A stretch of 64,000 nucleotides of DNA from Variovorax davisae (GTDB taxonomy: Bacteria; Pseudomonadota; Gammaproteobacteria; Burkholderiales; Burkholderiaceae_C). The DNA is taken from the NCBI RefSeq assembly GCF_030316845.1, contig NZ_JASZYS010000016.1:119181-183180 (forward strand), in the 5' to 3' direction. The notes under the pieces were generated by a model. It searched no databases. It saw only the letters and a program-made list of their open reading frames with translations, and had not been told where the DNA came from. Positions 8,219 to 17,430 of this stretch are shown in pieces (the stretch's first letter is position 1; every line of letters starts with the position of its first letter). Both the position numbers and the translations under genes were made by a program.

Positions 8219-10021
8219 ATGGCCTCCTCTTCCCCTTCGCCCGCCAAAGGATCGCCAAAATCCTTGTCGGGCCTGGCGCCCTTCCTGCGCCCCTATCGCA
8301 CCCAGATCGTCCTCGCGGTGGTGTTCCTGGTCCTGGCGGCGGCGACCACCCTGGTGTTCCCGATCGCCCTGCGCAGCCTGATCGACGGCGGCCTGGTCAA
8401 CCCCGACAAGGGCGCCCAGACGATGGCGCTGCGCGAGCACTTCGTCGCCCTGTTCGCGGTCGCGGTGGCGCTGGGGCTGTTCTCGGCGGCCCGCTTCTAC
8501 ACCGTCAGCTGGCTCGGCGAGCGCGTCACGGCCGACCTGCGCAACGCGGTCTACGCCCATGTGCTGCGCCAGAGCCCGGTGTTCTTCGAGACCACCCAGA
8601 CCGGCGAGGTCCTGTCCCGCCTGACCGCCGACACGACGCTGGTCCAGACCGTGGTCGGCTCCTCCCTCAGCATGGGGCTGCGCAACGCGGTCATGGGCGT
8701 GGGCGCCCTCGCGATCCTGGTCTGGACCAACCCCTACGTGATGGTCCAGGTGCTGGGCATCCTGGTGCTGGTGGTGCTGCCCAGCATGTGGTTCGGCCGC
8801 CGCGTGCGCAAGCTCTCGCGCGCCAGCCAGGACCGGGTGGCCGACTCCAGCGCGATCGCGGCCGAGGTGCTCAACGCGATTCCGGTGGTGCAGAGCTACA
8901 CCGCCGAGGCCCGCGAGGCGGCCCGCTTCGACGCCTCCACCGACAGCGCCTTCCGCACCGCGGTGCGCCGCACGCGGGCGCGCTCGGTGCTGGTGGCCTT
9001 CATCATCATCGCCACCTCGGCGGCGCTGCTGTGGGGCCTCTACCAGGGCACGCAGGCGGTGCTGCGCGGCGACATCACGGCCGGCCACCTGGGGCAGACG
9101 GTGGTCTACGTGATCATCCTGGCGAGTGCCGCTGCGGTGCTCGGCGAGGTCTACGGCGACCTGCTGCGGGCGGCCGGCGCCACCGAGCGGCTGATGGAGC
9201 TGCTGCATGCCAGGCCGGTGATCGTGTCGCCCGCGCAGCCGGCCCAGGCGCCGGTCCCGGCCGCCGGCAGCGCCTTGTCGCTGGAGGGCGTCGGCTTCCA
9301 CTACCCCTCCCGGCCCGGCACCCCGGCGCTGCGCGACTTCGACCTGCGGATCGCGCCCGGCGAGACGGTGGCGCTGGTCGGATCGAGCGGCGCCGGCAAG
9401 AGCACGGTGTTCCAGCTGCTGCTGCGCTACTACGACCCGCAATCCGGCCGGATCACGCTCGACGGCACGCCGCTGGCGGCGCTGTCCCTCGAGGCCTTGC
9501 GCGAGCGCATCGGCCTGGTGCCGCAGGATGCGGTCATCTTTTCCGCCAGCGCGCTGGAGAACATCCGCTACGGCCGGCCCGACGCCAGCGTCGAGGAAGT
9601 CCACGCCGCGGCCCGCGCCGCCTTCGCCGACGGCTTCCTGCGGGCGCTGCCCGAGGGCTACGACACCTTCCTGGGCGAGCGTGGCGTGCGGCTGTCGGGC
9701 GGCCAGCGCCAGCGCATCGCGATCGCGCGCGCGATGCTCAAGAACCCGCCGCTGCTGCTGCTCGACGAGGCGACCAGCGCGCTCGACGCCGAGAGCGAGC
9801 GGATGGTGCAGGCGGCCCTCGAATCGGCCATGACGGGCCGCACGACGCTGGTCATCGCCCACCGCCTGGCGACCGTGCAGAAGGCCGACCGCATCGTGGT
9901 GCTGGACCACGGCGGCATCGTCGAACAGGGAACGCACGCGGCGCTGGTGGCGCAGAACGGGGTCTACGCACGACTGGCCGCGCTGCAATTCGCGGCGGAA
10001 CCCCAGGCCCAGCCGGCCTGA
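8219..10021 (+). CDS. ABC exporter, fused permease-ATPase (MsbA/multidrug type)
   Basis: This 600-residue half-transporter has an N-terminal six-helix ABC_membrane domain (about 20-310, with coupling motif ETTQTGEVLSRLTADTTLVQ) and a C-terminal nucleotide-binding domain. The ATPase motifs are intact: Walker A GSSGAGKST, Q-loop LVPQD, signature LSGGQRQRIAIARA, Walker B LLLLDEATSALD and H-loop IAHR. It would act as a homodimer exporting a lipid or drug. It is transcribed away from marR; a TAGAAT element at 8204-8209 might be its -10. It could be a lipid A flippase homologue, but no neighbour supports that, so no symbol is given. Confidence 0.92.
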   Translation: MASSSPSPAKGSPKSLSGLAPFLRPYRTQIVLAVVFLVLAAATTLVFPIALRSLIDGGLVNPDKGAQTMALREHFVALFAVAVALGLFSAARFYTVSWLGERVTADLRNAVYAHVLRQSPVFFETTQTGEVLSRLTADTTLVQTVVGSSLSMGLRNAVMGVGALAILVWTNPYVMVQVLGILVLVVLPSMWFGRRVRKLSRASQDRVADSSAIAAEVLNAIPVVQSYTAEAREAARFDASTDSAFRTAVRRTRARSVLVAFIIIATSAALLWGLYQGTQAVLRGDITAGHLGQTVVYVIILASAAAVLGEVYGDLLRAAGATERLMELLHARPVIVSPAQPAQAPVPAAGSALSLEGVGFHYPSRPGTPALRDFDLRIAPGETVALVGSSGAGKSTVFQLLLRYYDPQSGRITLDGTPLAALSLEALRERIGLVPQDAVIFSASALENIRYGRPDASVEEVHAAARAAFADGFLRALPEGYDTFLGERGVRLSGGQRQRIAIARAMLKNPPLLLLDEATSALDAESERMVQAALESAMTGRTTLVIAHRLATVQKADRIVVLDHGGIVEQGTHAALVAQNGVYARLAALQFAAEPQAQPA

Positions 10022-10031
10022 GCGCTGCAGG

Positions 10032-10472
10032 CTACTGCAGCGTCTCCTTGAGGGCTGCCGGCAACGGCAGCGAGAACACCGGAATGCCCTCGTCGGCCAG
10101 CGAGCGTGCCTGCTCGGGCGTCGCCTGGCCGCGGATGCCGCGCTCCTCGGCTTCGCCGTAGTGCATCTTGCGGGCTTCGTCGACGAAGCGCTCGCCGACG
10201 TCTTCGGTCCGGGAAATGACCTCGCGCACCGCGCGCAGCCAGCGCGCCTCGGGCGAATCGGCAGCCGGCGGCTTGGCCGGCGCGGCCTCTGCCGGCGGCC
10301 GGGCATTGCCGAGGTTCAGCCGCGGCGCAGCCAGCAGCTTGGTGATCGCGGTGTCGCCGCACATCGGGCACTCCACCAGGCCGTCGGCGAGCTGGGCGTC
10401 GAACGCGTCCTGCGACGCGAACCACCCCTCGAAGCCGTGGCCGTGGGCGCACTGGAGGTTGAGGACCTTCAT
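10032..10472 (-). CDS. DUF1178 family protein
   Basis: The 146-residue protein begins MKVLNLQCAHGHGFEGWF. The N-terminal zinc-ribbon-like part has one Cys near residue 8 and a CPMC pair near 36. The middle is low-complexity Ala/Pro, and the C-terminus is a helical domain with the EERGIRGQATPEQARSL motif typical of DUF1178. Its function is unknown. It is the last gene of the long nuo transcription unit, 7 bp after the NUDIX gene. It converges with the ABC exporter across only 10 bp. Confidence 0.85.
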   Translation of the reverse strand: MKVLNLQCAHGHGFEGWFASQDAFDAQLADGLVECPMCGDTAITKLLAAPRLNLGNARPPAEAAPAKPPAADSPEARWLRAVREVISRTEDVGERFVDEARKMHYGEAEERGIRGQATPEQARSLADEGIPVFSLPLPAALKETLQ

Positions 10473-10479
10473 GGGCCGA

Positions 10480-11070
10480 TTATCGGCCGTCGGGCGATGA
10501 CGCGCTGTCCCAGTCGAGCACCCATGCCCCCGACAGGACGTTCTGCAGCCACAGCGTGCAGGTCAACGTCTTGGCGTCCGACACCGTGCCGTCGCGGCAC
10601 CACGCCATCAGCTCCTCGGGCGTGGCCGTGATGACGTCGAGGAATTCGCCATGGTCGAGCTGCCTGTCGCCCAGCGTCAGGCCGCGCGCGAAATAGACAT
10701 GGATGATCTCGGTCGAATAGGCCACCGCCAGGTGCATCGCGCCGGCTCGCGCCCATTCGCGGGCGGTGTAGCCCGTTTCCTCGAGCAGCTCGCGCTGGCC
10801 GCACAGCAGCGGATCCTCGCCGGCGTCGAGCTTGCCGGCCGGGAACTCGGTCATGACATGGCCGATCGGGTAGCGGTACTGGCGCTCGAGCACCAGGCGG
10901 CCGTCGTCGAGCAGCGGGATCACCACCACCGCGCCCGGATGCACCACGTACTCGCGGGTCGCGGTGTGGCCGTCGGGCAGGCGCACCGTGTCGCGCTTGG
11001 CATGCAGGAAGTTGCCCTTGAACAGCAGTTCGCTGCCGGTGAGTTCTTCCCTGAGGTGCTTGTCGGTCAT
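10480..11070 (-). CDS. NUDIX hydrolase, ADP-ribose pyrophosphatase-like
   Basis: This 196-residue protein carries a complete Nudix box, G-x5-E-x7-RELLEETGY, starting with GKLDAGEDP near residue 87. A beta-strand-rich N-terminal region (VHPGAVVVIPLLDDGRLVLE) resembles ADP-ribose or NDP-sugar pyrophosphatases. It would cleave a nucleoside diphosphate linked to another moiety, with Mg bound by the box glutamates. Its ATG follows the DUF2818 stop after one base, so it is part of the nuo unit. ADP-ribose turnover next to an NADH dehydrogenase is suggestive but unproven. Confidence 0.88.
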   Translation of the reverse strand: MTDKHLREELTGSELLFKGNFLHAKRDTVRLPDGHTATREYVVHPGAVVVIPLLDDGRLVLERQYRYPIGHVMTEFPAGKLDAGEDPLLCGQRELLEETGYTAREWARAGAMHLAVAYSTEIIHVYFARGLTLGDRQLDHGEFLDVITATPEELMAWCRDGTVSDAKTLTCTLWLQNVLSGAWVLDWDSASSPDGR

Positions 11071-11071
11071 G

Positions 11072-11395
11072 TCAGTGTCCGTGCGCGTGCGCGTGGCGAT
11101 GCTTCATGAGGTAGCGCCACGTGAAGCCCGGGAAGGCCAGCACGACGAACAGCGCCGCCGTCACGGCGTAGAACTCCCAGCCCTGCGGCGCGATCTGCCC
11201 GACCCGGCGCTCGAACAGCAGTCCGATGGCGCCGACCACGGCATAAAGCAGCACCAGCTCGGCCAGCCGGATGGCCAGCGACTTGGTGCCCGCCGCCAGC
11301 GGGACCAGGCCCAGCAGGCGCTCGTTCAGGAACGGCAGGTTGGCCGCCAGCAGCGCGAGCCCCAGCACCATCCAGACCGACGCGCTCTGGGACAC
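11072..11395 (-). CDS. DUF2818 membrane protein downstream of nuoN
   Basis: This small protein of 107 residues has three predicted membrane helices (about 5-24, 43-62, 75-93) and a histidine-rich tail (HRHAHAHGH). It matches the DUF2818 family, which in Burkholderiales typically sits right after nuoN, as here (7 bp). A role in complex I assembly or membrane insertion has not been shown to my knowledge. The His tail could bind metal. Confidence 0.85.
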   Translation of the reverse strand: MSQSASVWMVLGLALLAANLPFLNERLLGLVPLAAGTKSLAIRLAELVLLYAVVGAIGLLFERRVGQIAPQGWEFYAVTAALFVVLAFPGFTWRYLMKHRHAHAHGH

Positions 11396-11402
11396 GGCGC
11401 GC

Positions 11403-12890
11403 TCAGGTGGCCAGCGTGGCCACGATCGCGTTCGCGCACAGCGTCATGAGGCCGCCCGGCAGGATGCCGAGGATCAGGATCAGGGCGCCGTTGAGCGTCA
11501 GCACGGTGCGCACGTCGCGCGGTGCCGAGACGGTGCTCGCGGTGACCGGCGCATCGAAGTACATGACCTTGACCACGCGGATGTAGTAGAACGCGCCGAT
11601 CAGCGACATCACGACCGCGAACACCGCGAGGCCGATGTAGAGGCCCTGGCCGGAGGCGATCAGCGCCTGCAGCACCGCCAGCTTGGCGTAAAAGCCGACC
11701 AGCGGCGGAATGCCGGCCAGCGAGAACATGGCGATCGCCATCACGCCGGCATACAGCGGGCTGCGCTGGTTGAGGCCGGCCAGGTCGGTGATCTCTTCGC
11801 TCTCGAAGCCTTCGCGCGCCAGCAGCAGGATGATGCCGAAGCTCGCCAGCGTGGTCAGCACGTAGGTGATGATGTAGAACATCGCCGCGCTGTAGGCGAA
11901 CTGGGCGTTGTAGGTGTTGCCGTTGACCACGCCCGCCACCAGGCCGAGCAGCATGAAGCCCATCTGCGCGATGGTCGAATAGGCCAGCATGCGCTTGAGG
12001 TTGGTCTGGGCGATCGCGGCCAGGTTGCCGACCAGCAGCGAGGCGATGGCCAGCAGCGCCAGCATCTGCTGCCAGTCGATCGCCAGCGGCAGCAGGCCTT
12101 CGACCAGCAGGCGGATGATGATCGCGAAGGCGGCCAGTTCGGGCGCGGCGCCGATCATCAGCGTGATCGCGGTCGGCGCGCCCTGGTAGACGTCGGGCAC
12201 CCACATGTGGAAAGGCGCGGCACCGACCTTGAACGCCAGGCCGGCGACGATGAAGACCAGGCCGAACACCAGCACCTGGTGGTTCACCTGGCGGCTCGCG
12301 ATCGCCTTGAACACCTCGTTGATGTCGAGCGAGCCGGTGGCGCCGTACATCATGGACAGGCCGTAGAGCAGGAAGCCGCTGGCCATCGCGCCGAGCACGA
12401 AGTACTTCATGGCCGCCTCGCTGGCGACCGCGTTGTCGCGGCGCAGCGCCACCAGCGCATAGCTGGAGAGCGTCAGCAGTTCGAGGCCGAGGTAGATCAG
12501 CAGGAAATTGCTGCCCGACATCATGACGAACATGCCCAGCAGCGCCAGCAGGCTCATCGTGAACAGTTCGCCGCCCTGCAGCATGCCGCGGTCGCCCGCG
12601 TAGGGCCGGCCGTAGACCAGCGTGACCATCAGCGCCAGTGTCGCGAAGCACTTGAGCCAGTTGCCCATCGGGTCGCTCACGACCATGCCGCCGAAGCCGT
12701 AGATGGTCTTGCCCAGGGAGGCGTTGAAGCCGGTCAGCACCGCGACGATCGCGAGCGTGAGCAGGGTCAGGATGTAGGTGCCGGTGCGGCGCGGGCTGGT
12801 CGAGGCGAGATCGAGCAGCGCGATCACGCAGGTCATGATCAGCAGCACTACCTCGGGGTAGATCGTCATCCAGCTGAGTTTGTCAATCAT
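11403..12890 (-). CDS. nuoN: NADH-quinone oxidoreductase subunit N
   Basis: The 495-residue antiporter-like proton-pumping subunit of complex I has about 14 membrane helices. Key signs are the conserved lysine-bearing helix region FKVGAAPFHMWVPDVYQGAPT and the discontinuous helix TNLKRMLAYSTIAQMGFM. I chose the ATG at 12890 (MIDKLSWMTIYPEVV), which gives the usual N-terminus; a 37-codon extension overlaps nuoM and is rejected. It is 8 bp behind nuoM. Confidence 0.96.
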   Translation of the reverse strand: MIDKLSWMTIYPEVVLLIMTCVIALLDLASTSPRRTGTYILTLLTLAIVAVLTGFNASLGKTIYGFGGMVVSDPMGNWLKCFATLALMVTLVYGRPYAGDRGMLQGGELFTMSLLALLGMFVMMSGSNFLLIYLGLELLTLSSYALVALRRDNAVASEAAMKYFVLGAMASGFLLYGLSMMYGATGSLDINEVFKAIASRQVNHQVLVFGLVFIVAGLAFKVGAAPFHMWVPDVYQGAPTAITLMIGAAPELAAFAIIIRLLVEGLLPLAIDWQQMLALLAIASLLVGNLAAIAQTNLKRMLAYSTIAQMGFMLLGLVAGVVNGNTYNAQFAYSAAMFYIITYVLTTLASFGIILLLAREGFESEEITDLAGLNQRSPLYAGVMAIAMFSLAGIPPLVGFYAKLAVLQALIASGQGLYIGLAVFAVVMSLIGAFYYIRVVKVMYFDAPVTASTVSAPRDVRTVLTLNGALILILGILPGGLMTLCANAIVATLAT

Positions 12891-12898
12891 CTTGTTTC

Positions 12899-14383
12899 TT
12901 ACGGCAGCTTGGGCAGCTTGGAGATGGACACGTGCTGCAGCAGCCCGTCCACGGAGGCATTCATCACATCGGTGAAGGGCTTCGGATACAGGCCCATCCA
13001 CAGCACGGCGATCGCCAGCAGCGACAGCATCAGGAATTCACGCGCGTTGATGTCGCTGAGTTCCTTCACGTGGTCGTTGCCGACCGGTCCCAGGTAGACC
13101 CGCTTGTACATCCACAGCGTGTAGGCGGCGCCGAAGATCAGCGCCGTGGCAGCGCCGAGGCCGAGCCAGAAGTTGGCCTTGACGGCGCCGAGGATCACCA
13201 TCCACTCGCCGACGAAACCAGCGGTGGCCGGCAGGCCGCAGTTGGCCATCGCGAACAGCAGCGCGAAGGCCGCGAACTTGGGCATCGTGTTGACCACGCC
13301 GCCGTAGTCGGCGATCTGGCGCGAATGCACGCGGTCGTAGAGCACGCCGATGCAAAGGAACATCGCGCCCGAGACGAAGCCGTGGGCGATCATCTGGACG
13401 ATGCCGCCGGCCACGCCGAGTTCGTTGAAGATGAAGAAGCCGAGCGTCACGAAGCCCATGTGGGCCACCGACGAATAGGCCACCAGCTTCTTCATGTCCT
13501 GCTGCACCAGCGCCACCAGGCCGACGTAGATCACGGCGATGAGCGACAGCGCGATCATGAGCCAGGCCCATTCGTGCGATGCATCCGGCGCGATCGGCAT
13601 CGAGAAGCGCAGGAAGCCGTAGGCGCCGAGCTTCAGCATGATCGCCGCCAGCACCGCGGAGCCGCCGGTGGGCGCCTCGACGTGCACGTCAGGCAACCAC
13701 GTGTGGACCGGCCACATCGGCACCTTGACCGCGAAGGCCGAGAAGAAGGCGAAGAACAGGAAGGTCTGGGCCTGGCCCGACAGCGGCAGCTGGTGCCAGG
13801 TCAGGATGTCGAAGCTGCCGCCCGACTTGTTGTACAGGTAGATCAGCGCGACCAGCATCAAGAGCGAGCCGAGCAGCGTGTAGAGGAAGAATTTGAACGC
13901 CGCGTAGATCTTGTTCGGGCCGCCCCAGATGCCGATGATCAGGTACATCGGGATCAGCGTGGCTTCGAAGAAGGTGTAGAACAGGATGCCGTCGAGGGCC
14001 GAGAAGGTGCCGATCATGAGCCCCGAGAGGATCAGGAAGGCGCCCATGTACTGGTTCACGCGCTCGGTGATGACCTCCCAGGCCGAGATCACGACGATCA
14101 CGGTGATGAAGGCGGTCAGCAGCACCAGCCAGAACGAGATCCCGTCCAGGCCGACGTGGTAGTGGATATTGAAGCGCTCGATCCAGCGCTCCTTCTCGAC
14201 GAACTGCATCGCCGCGGTGCCGTTCTGGAATCGCGACCAGAGCGGCAAGGTGACCAGGAAGCTCGCGACCGAACCGATCAGTGCGACCCAGCGCACGCCC
14301 CTGGCGTGTTCATCCCGACCGAAGGCCAACAGCACGACGCCGAAGGCGATCGGCATCCAGATGGCAAGGCTCAACAAACCCAT
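12899..14383 (-). CDS. nuoM: NADH-quinone oxidoreductase subunit M
   Basis: This 494-residue membrane subunit is one of the three antiporter-like proton channels. The conserved helix VKVPMWPVHTWLPDVHVEAPTGGSA and the region DMKKLVAYSSVAHMGFVTLG are present. The start MGLLSLAIWMPIAFG is standard. It is 24 bp behind nuoL and in the same operon. Confidence 0.97.
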   Translation of the reverse strand: MGLLSLAIWMPIAFGVVLLAFGRDEHARGVRWVALIGSVASFLVTLPLWSRFQNGTAAMQFVEKERWIERFNIHYHVGLDGISFWLVLLTAFITVIVVISAWEVITERVNQYMGAFLILSGLMIGTFSALDGILFYTFFEATLIPMYLIIGIWGGPNKIYAAFKFFLYTLLGSLLMLVALIYLYNKSGGSFDILTWHQLPLSGQAQTFLFFAFFSAFAVKVPMWPVHTWLPDVHVEAPTGGSAVLAAIMLKLGAYGFLRFSMPIAPDASHEWAWLMIALSLIAVIYVGLVALVQQDMKKLVAYSSVAHMGFVTLGFFIFNELGVAGGIVQMIAHGFVSGAMFLCIGVLYDRVHSRQIADYGGVVNTMPKFAAFALLFAMANCGLPATAGFVGEWMVILGAVKANFWLGLGAATALIFGAAYTLWMYKRVYLGPVGNDHVKELSDINAREFLMLSLLAIAVLWMGLYPKPFTDVMNASVDGLLQHVSISKLPKLP

Positions 14384-14407
14384 TTTTGTTTTTCTCCAGA
14401 GAGCCGC

Positions 14408-16426
14408 TTACCGCTTGAACCAGACGAAGTACGACATCAGGACGAAGATGCCGAGCAGCATCGAGAAAGCGTAGTGATAGATAAAGCCCGTCTGCAGCCA
14501 GCGCACCGCACCTGCGATGCGGCCGACCAGCTTCCATGAGCCGTTGACGATGCCGCCGTCGATGATCCCCTGGTCGCCGCCCTTCCAGAGGCCGGTGCCC
14601 AGCGCGCGGGTGCCGCGGGCGAGGACGTTCTCGTTGAACCAGTCCATGTAGTACTTGTTCTCGAGCAGGGTGTAGATCGGGCCGAAGGCGCGCTTGATCG
14701 CGGCCGGCAGCGCCGGGTTGACCAGGTACATGTACCAGGACAGCACGACACCGGCGAGCGCGAGCCAGAACGGCGCCGCGGTCAGCCCGTGCAGGGCCAT
14801 CGCGACCGGGCCGTGGAAGGCCTCGGCCAGTTCCTTCATCGCCGTGTGGCGGGTCTCGTCGATGACGATCGCACCCTGGAAGAAATCGCCGTAGAGCATC
14901 GGCTGGATCGTCATGAAGCCGATCACGACCGACGGAATCGCCAGCAGCACCAGCGGCAGCCAGACCACCCACGGCGACTCGTGCGGCTCGTGGTGATCGT
15001 CATGGCCGTGGCCATGGTCGTCGTGGTGCGCGTCCGGGTTCTGGTCGAAGCGTTCCTTGCCGTGGAACACCAGGAAGTACATGCGGAACGAATAGAAGGC
15101 CGTGACGAACACGCCCGCCAGCACCGCGAAGTAGGCGAAGCTGGAGCCCCACAGGTGGCTCTCGTGCACCGCCTCGATGATCGTGTCCTTCGAGTAGAAG
15201 CCGGCGAACAGCGGCGTCCCGATCAGGGCCAGCGAGCCGATCAGCGAGGTGATCCAGGTGATCGGCATGTACTTGCGCACGCCGCCCATCCAGCGGATGT
15301 CCTGGTTGTGGTGCATCCCGATGATCACCGAGCCGGCACCGAGGAACAGCAGCGCCTTGAAGAAGGCGTGCGTCATCAGGTGGAACACGGCCGCCGAGTA
15401 GGCCGAGGCGCCGAGCGCCACGGTCATGTAGCCGAGTTGCGACAAGGTGGAATAGGCCACCACGCGCTTGATGTCGTTCTGGATGATGCCCAGGAAGCCC
15501 ATGAACAGCGCGGTGATGGCGCCGATCACGAGGATGAAGCTCAGCGCCGTGTCGCTCAGTTCGAACAGCGGCGACATGCGCGCCACCATGAAGATGCCGG
15601 CCGTGACCATGGTCGCGGCGTGGATCAGGGCAGAGATCGGGGTCGGGCCTTCCATCGAGTCGGGCAGCCAGACGTGCAGCGGGAACTGCGCGCTCTTGCC
15701 CATGGCGCCGATGAACAGGCAGATGCAGGCCACCGTGAGCAGCATCCACTCGGTGCCCGGGAAGCTCAGCTTGGCGAGCGCGTCGGCCTTGGCGAAGACT
15801 TCGCCGTAGTTCAGCGTGCCGGCGTAGGCGGCCAGCAGGCCGATGCCCAGGATGAAGCCGAAGTCGCCGACCCGGTTGACCAGGAAGGCCTTCATGTTGG
15901 CGAAGATCGCGGTCGGCCGGTTGTACCAGAAGCCGATCAGCAGGTAGGACACCAGGCCCACCGCCTCCCAGCCGAAGAACAGCTGGAGCATGTTGTTGCT
16001 CATGACGAGCATCAGCATCGAGAAGGTGAACAGCGAGATGTAGGCGAAGAAGCGGTTGTAGCCCTCGTCTTCTTCCATGTAGCCGATGGTGTAGATGTGG
16101 ACCATCAGCGACACGAAGGTCACGACGCACATCATCATCGCGGTCAGGCCGTCGACCAGGAAGCCGACTTCCATCTTCAGGCCGCCGACGGTCATCCACT
16201 CGTAGATGGTGGCGTTGAAGCGGGCACCGTCGTTGACCACGCTGTTGAGCGTCATCGCCGAGATGATGAAGGACACCAGCACGCCGAGGATGGTCAGCGA
16301 ATGGGTGACGCGGCGGCCGATGTGGTTGCCGCCGAACTTCGTGCCGAACAGGCCGGCGACGACGGCGCCGACCAGTGGCGCCAGCGGAACGGCCAGCAGG
16401 GTGGATGCGGAAAGAGTAGCGCTCAT
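14408..16426 (-). CDS. nuoL: NADH-quinone oxidoreductase subunit L
   Basis: At 672 residues this is the distal antiporter-like subunit, with the long C-terminal lateral helix that braces the membrane arm. Seen motifs are KSAQFPLHVWLPDSMEGPTP and DIKRVVAYSTLSQLGYM. A histidine- and aspartate-rich loop (about 470-490, HHDDHGHGHDDHH) precedes the last helices and is common in Burkholderiales NuoL. It lies 13 bp after nuoK. Confidence 0.97.
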   Translation of the reverse strand: MSATLSASTLLAVPLAPLVGAVVAGLFGTKFGGNHIGRRVTHSLTILGVLVSFIISAMTLNSVVNDGARFNATIYEWMTVGGLKMEVGFLVDGLTAMMMCVVTFVSLMVHIYTIGYMEEDEGYNRFFAYISLFTFSMLMLVMSNNMLQLFFGWEAVGLVSYLLIGFWYNRPTAIFANMKAFLVNRVGDFGFILGIGLLAAYAGTLNYGEVFAKADALAKLSFPGTEWMLLTVACICLFIGAMGKSAQFPLHVWLPDSMEGPTPISALIHAATMVTAGIFMVARMSPLFELSDTALSFILVIGAITALFMGFLGIIQNDIKRVVAYSTLSQLGYMTVALGASAYSAAVFHLMTHAFFKALLFLGAGSVIIGMHHNQDIRWMGGVRKYMPITWITSLIGSLALIGTPLFAGFYSKDTIIEAVHESHLWGSSFAYFAVLAGVFVTAFYSFRMYFLVFHGKERFDQNPDAHHDDHGHGHDDHHEPHESPWVVWLPLVLLAIPSVVIGFMTIQPMLYGDFFQGAIVIDETRHTAMKELAEAFHGPVAMALHGLTAAPFWLALAGVVLSWYMYLVNPALPAAIKRAFGPIYTLLENKYYMDWFNENVLARGTRALGTGLWKGGDQGIIDGGIVNGSWKLVGRIAGAVRWLQTGFIYHYAFSMLLGIFVLMSYFVWFKR

Positions 16427-16439
16427 GAGTAAACCTTCT

Positions 16440-16748
16440 TCAGCCCTTCAGCGCATTCAGCTCGTCGACGTTGATGTTCGACTTGTTGCGGAACAGCAGC
16501 ACCAGCAGCGCCAGCCCGATGGCCGACTCGGCCGCCGCGACCGTCAGGATGAAGAAGACGAAGATCTGGCCATGCATGTCGCCGAGGAAATACGAGAAGG
16601 CCACGAAGTTCATGTTGACCGCGAGCAGCATCAGCTCGACGCACATGAGCAGCACGATCAGGTTCTTGCGGTTCAGGAAGATGCCGATGACCGACAGCGC
16701 GAACAGCATCGCGCCGAGCGAAAGGAAATGTCCGAGCGTGAGCGTCAT
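16440..16748 (-). CDS. nuoK: NADH-quinone oxidoreductase subunit K
   Basis: The small membrane subunit (102 residues, three helices) carries the conserved helix-2 glutamate in CVELMLLAVN and the second one in AAAESAIGLALLVL, both part of the proton path. Its ATG overlaps the nuoJ stop by 4 bases (ATGA). Length and start are standard. Confidence 0.97.
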   Translation of the reverse strand: MTLTLGHFLSLGAMLFALSVIGIFLNRKNLIVLLMCVELMLLAVNMNFVAFSYFLGDMHGQIFVFFILTVAAAESAIGLALLVLLFRNKSNINVDELNALKG

Positions 16749-17392
16749 GCCTTGGTCTCCGCTGCGGGCGCTGCGGGCTCCGCGGCCGGTTCGGCCTGTC
16801 GCGTGACGGGCATCTGGACGATGCGCACGCGGTCGCGCGCCTTGACGCGGACCTGGTCGGCCGGGTTCACGTACTTGCTGTCCTTGCGGGTGCGCAGGGT
16901 CAGCGCGATGGCGGCGATGATCGCCACCAGCAGGATCACGGCGGCGATCTCCAGCGGATACAGGTACTGCGTGTAGAGCAGCTTGCCGAGTTCGAGCGTG
17001 TTGGAAGTGTCCGGTCCGGTGGCCAGCGGGCTCTTGGGCGCGCTCAGGCGGAAGCCGCCCATCAGCACCGCGGCCATCTCGAGCGCGATCAGCGCGCCGA
17101 CGCCGGCGGCCAGCGGGAAGTGCTTCCAGAAGCCCTCTCGCAAGCCTTCGACGTTGATGTCCAGCATCATGACGACGAACAGGAACAGCACCATCACTGC
17201 CCCGACGTAGACCAGCACCAGCGAGATCGCGAGGAATTCCGCGCGCAGCAGGAGCCAGATGGCCGATGCCTGGAAGAACGCCAGCACCAGGTAGAGCGCC
17301 GCATACACGGGGTTGCGCGCGGTGATGACGCGGAAGGCTGCAAACAGCAGCACCGCGGCAAACAGATAGAACAGACCGGTCTTGACGTCCAT
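16745..17392 (-). CDS. nuoJ: NADH-quinone oxidoreductase subunit J
   Basis: This 215-residue membrane subunit has five helices, including the conserved VYVGAVMVLFLFVVMMLD segment (helix 3, which rotates during turnover). The C-terminal tail is Ala/Pro/Glu-rich and soluble (about 185-215) and extends beyond the shortest family members. It is 38 bp behind nuoI. Confidence 0.96.
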   Translation of the reverse strand: MDVKTGLFYLFAAVLLFAAFRVITARNPVYAALYLVLAFFQASAIWLLLRAEFLAISLVLVYVGAVMVLFLFVVMMLDINVEGLREGFWKHFPLAAGVGALIALEMAAVLMGGFRLSAPKSPLATGPDTSNTLELGKLLYTQYLYPLEIAAVILLVAIIAAIALTLRTRKDSKYVNPADQVRVKARDRVRIVQMPVTRQAEPAAEPAAPAAETKA

Positions 17393-17430
17393 GGGTCGGA
17401 TTCGTTTTCTTCGAGGTTCAGCCAGCCGCT

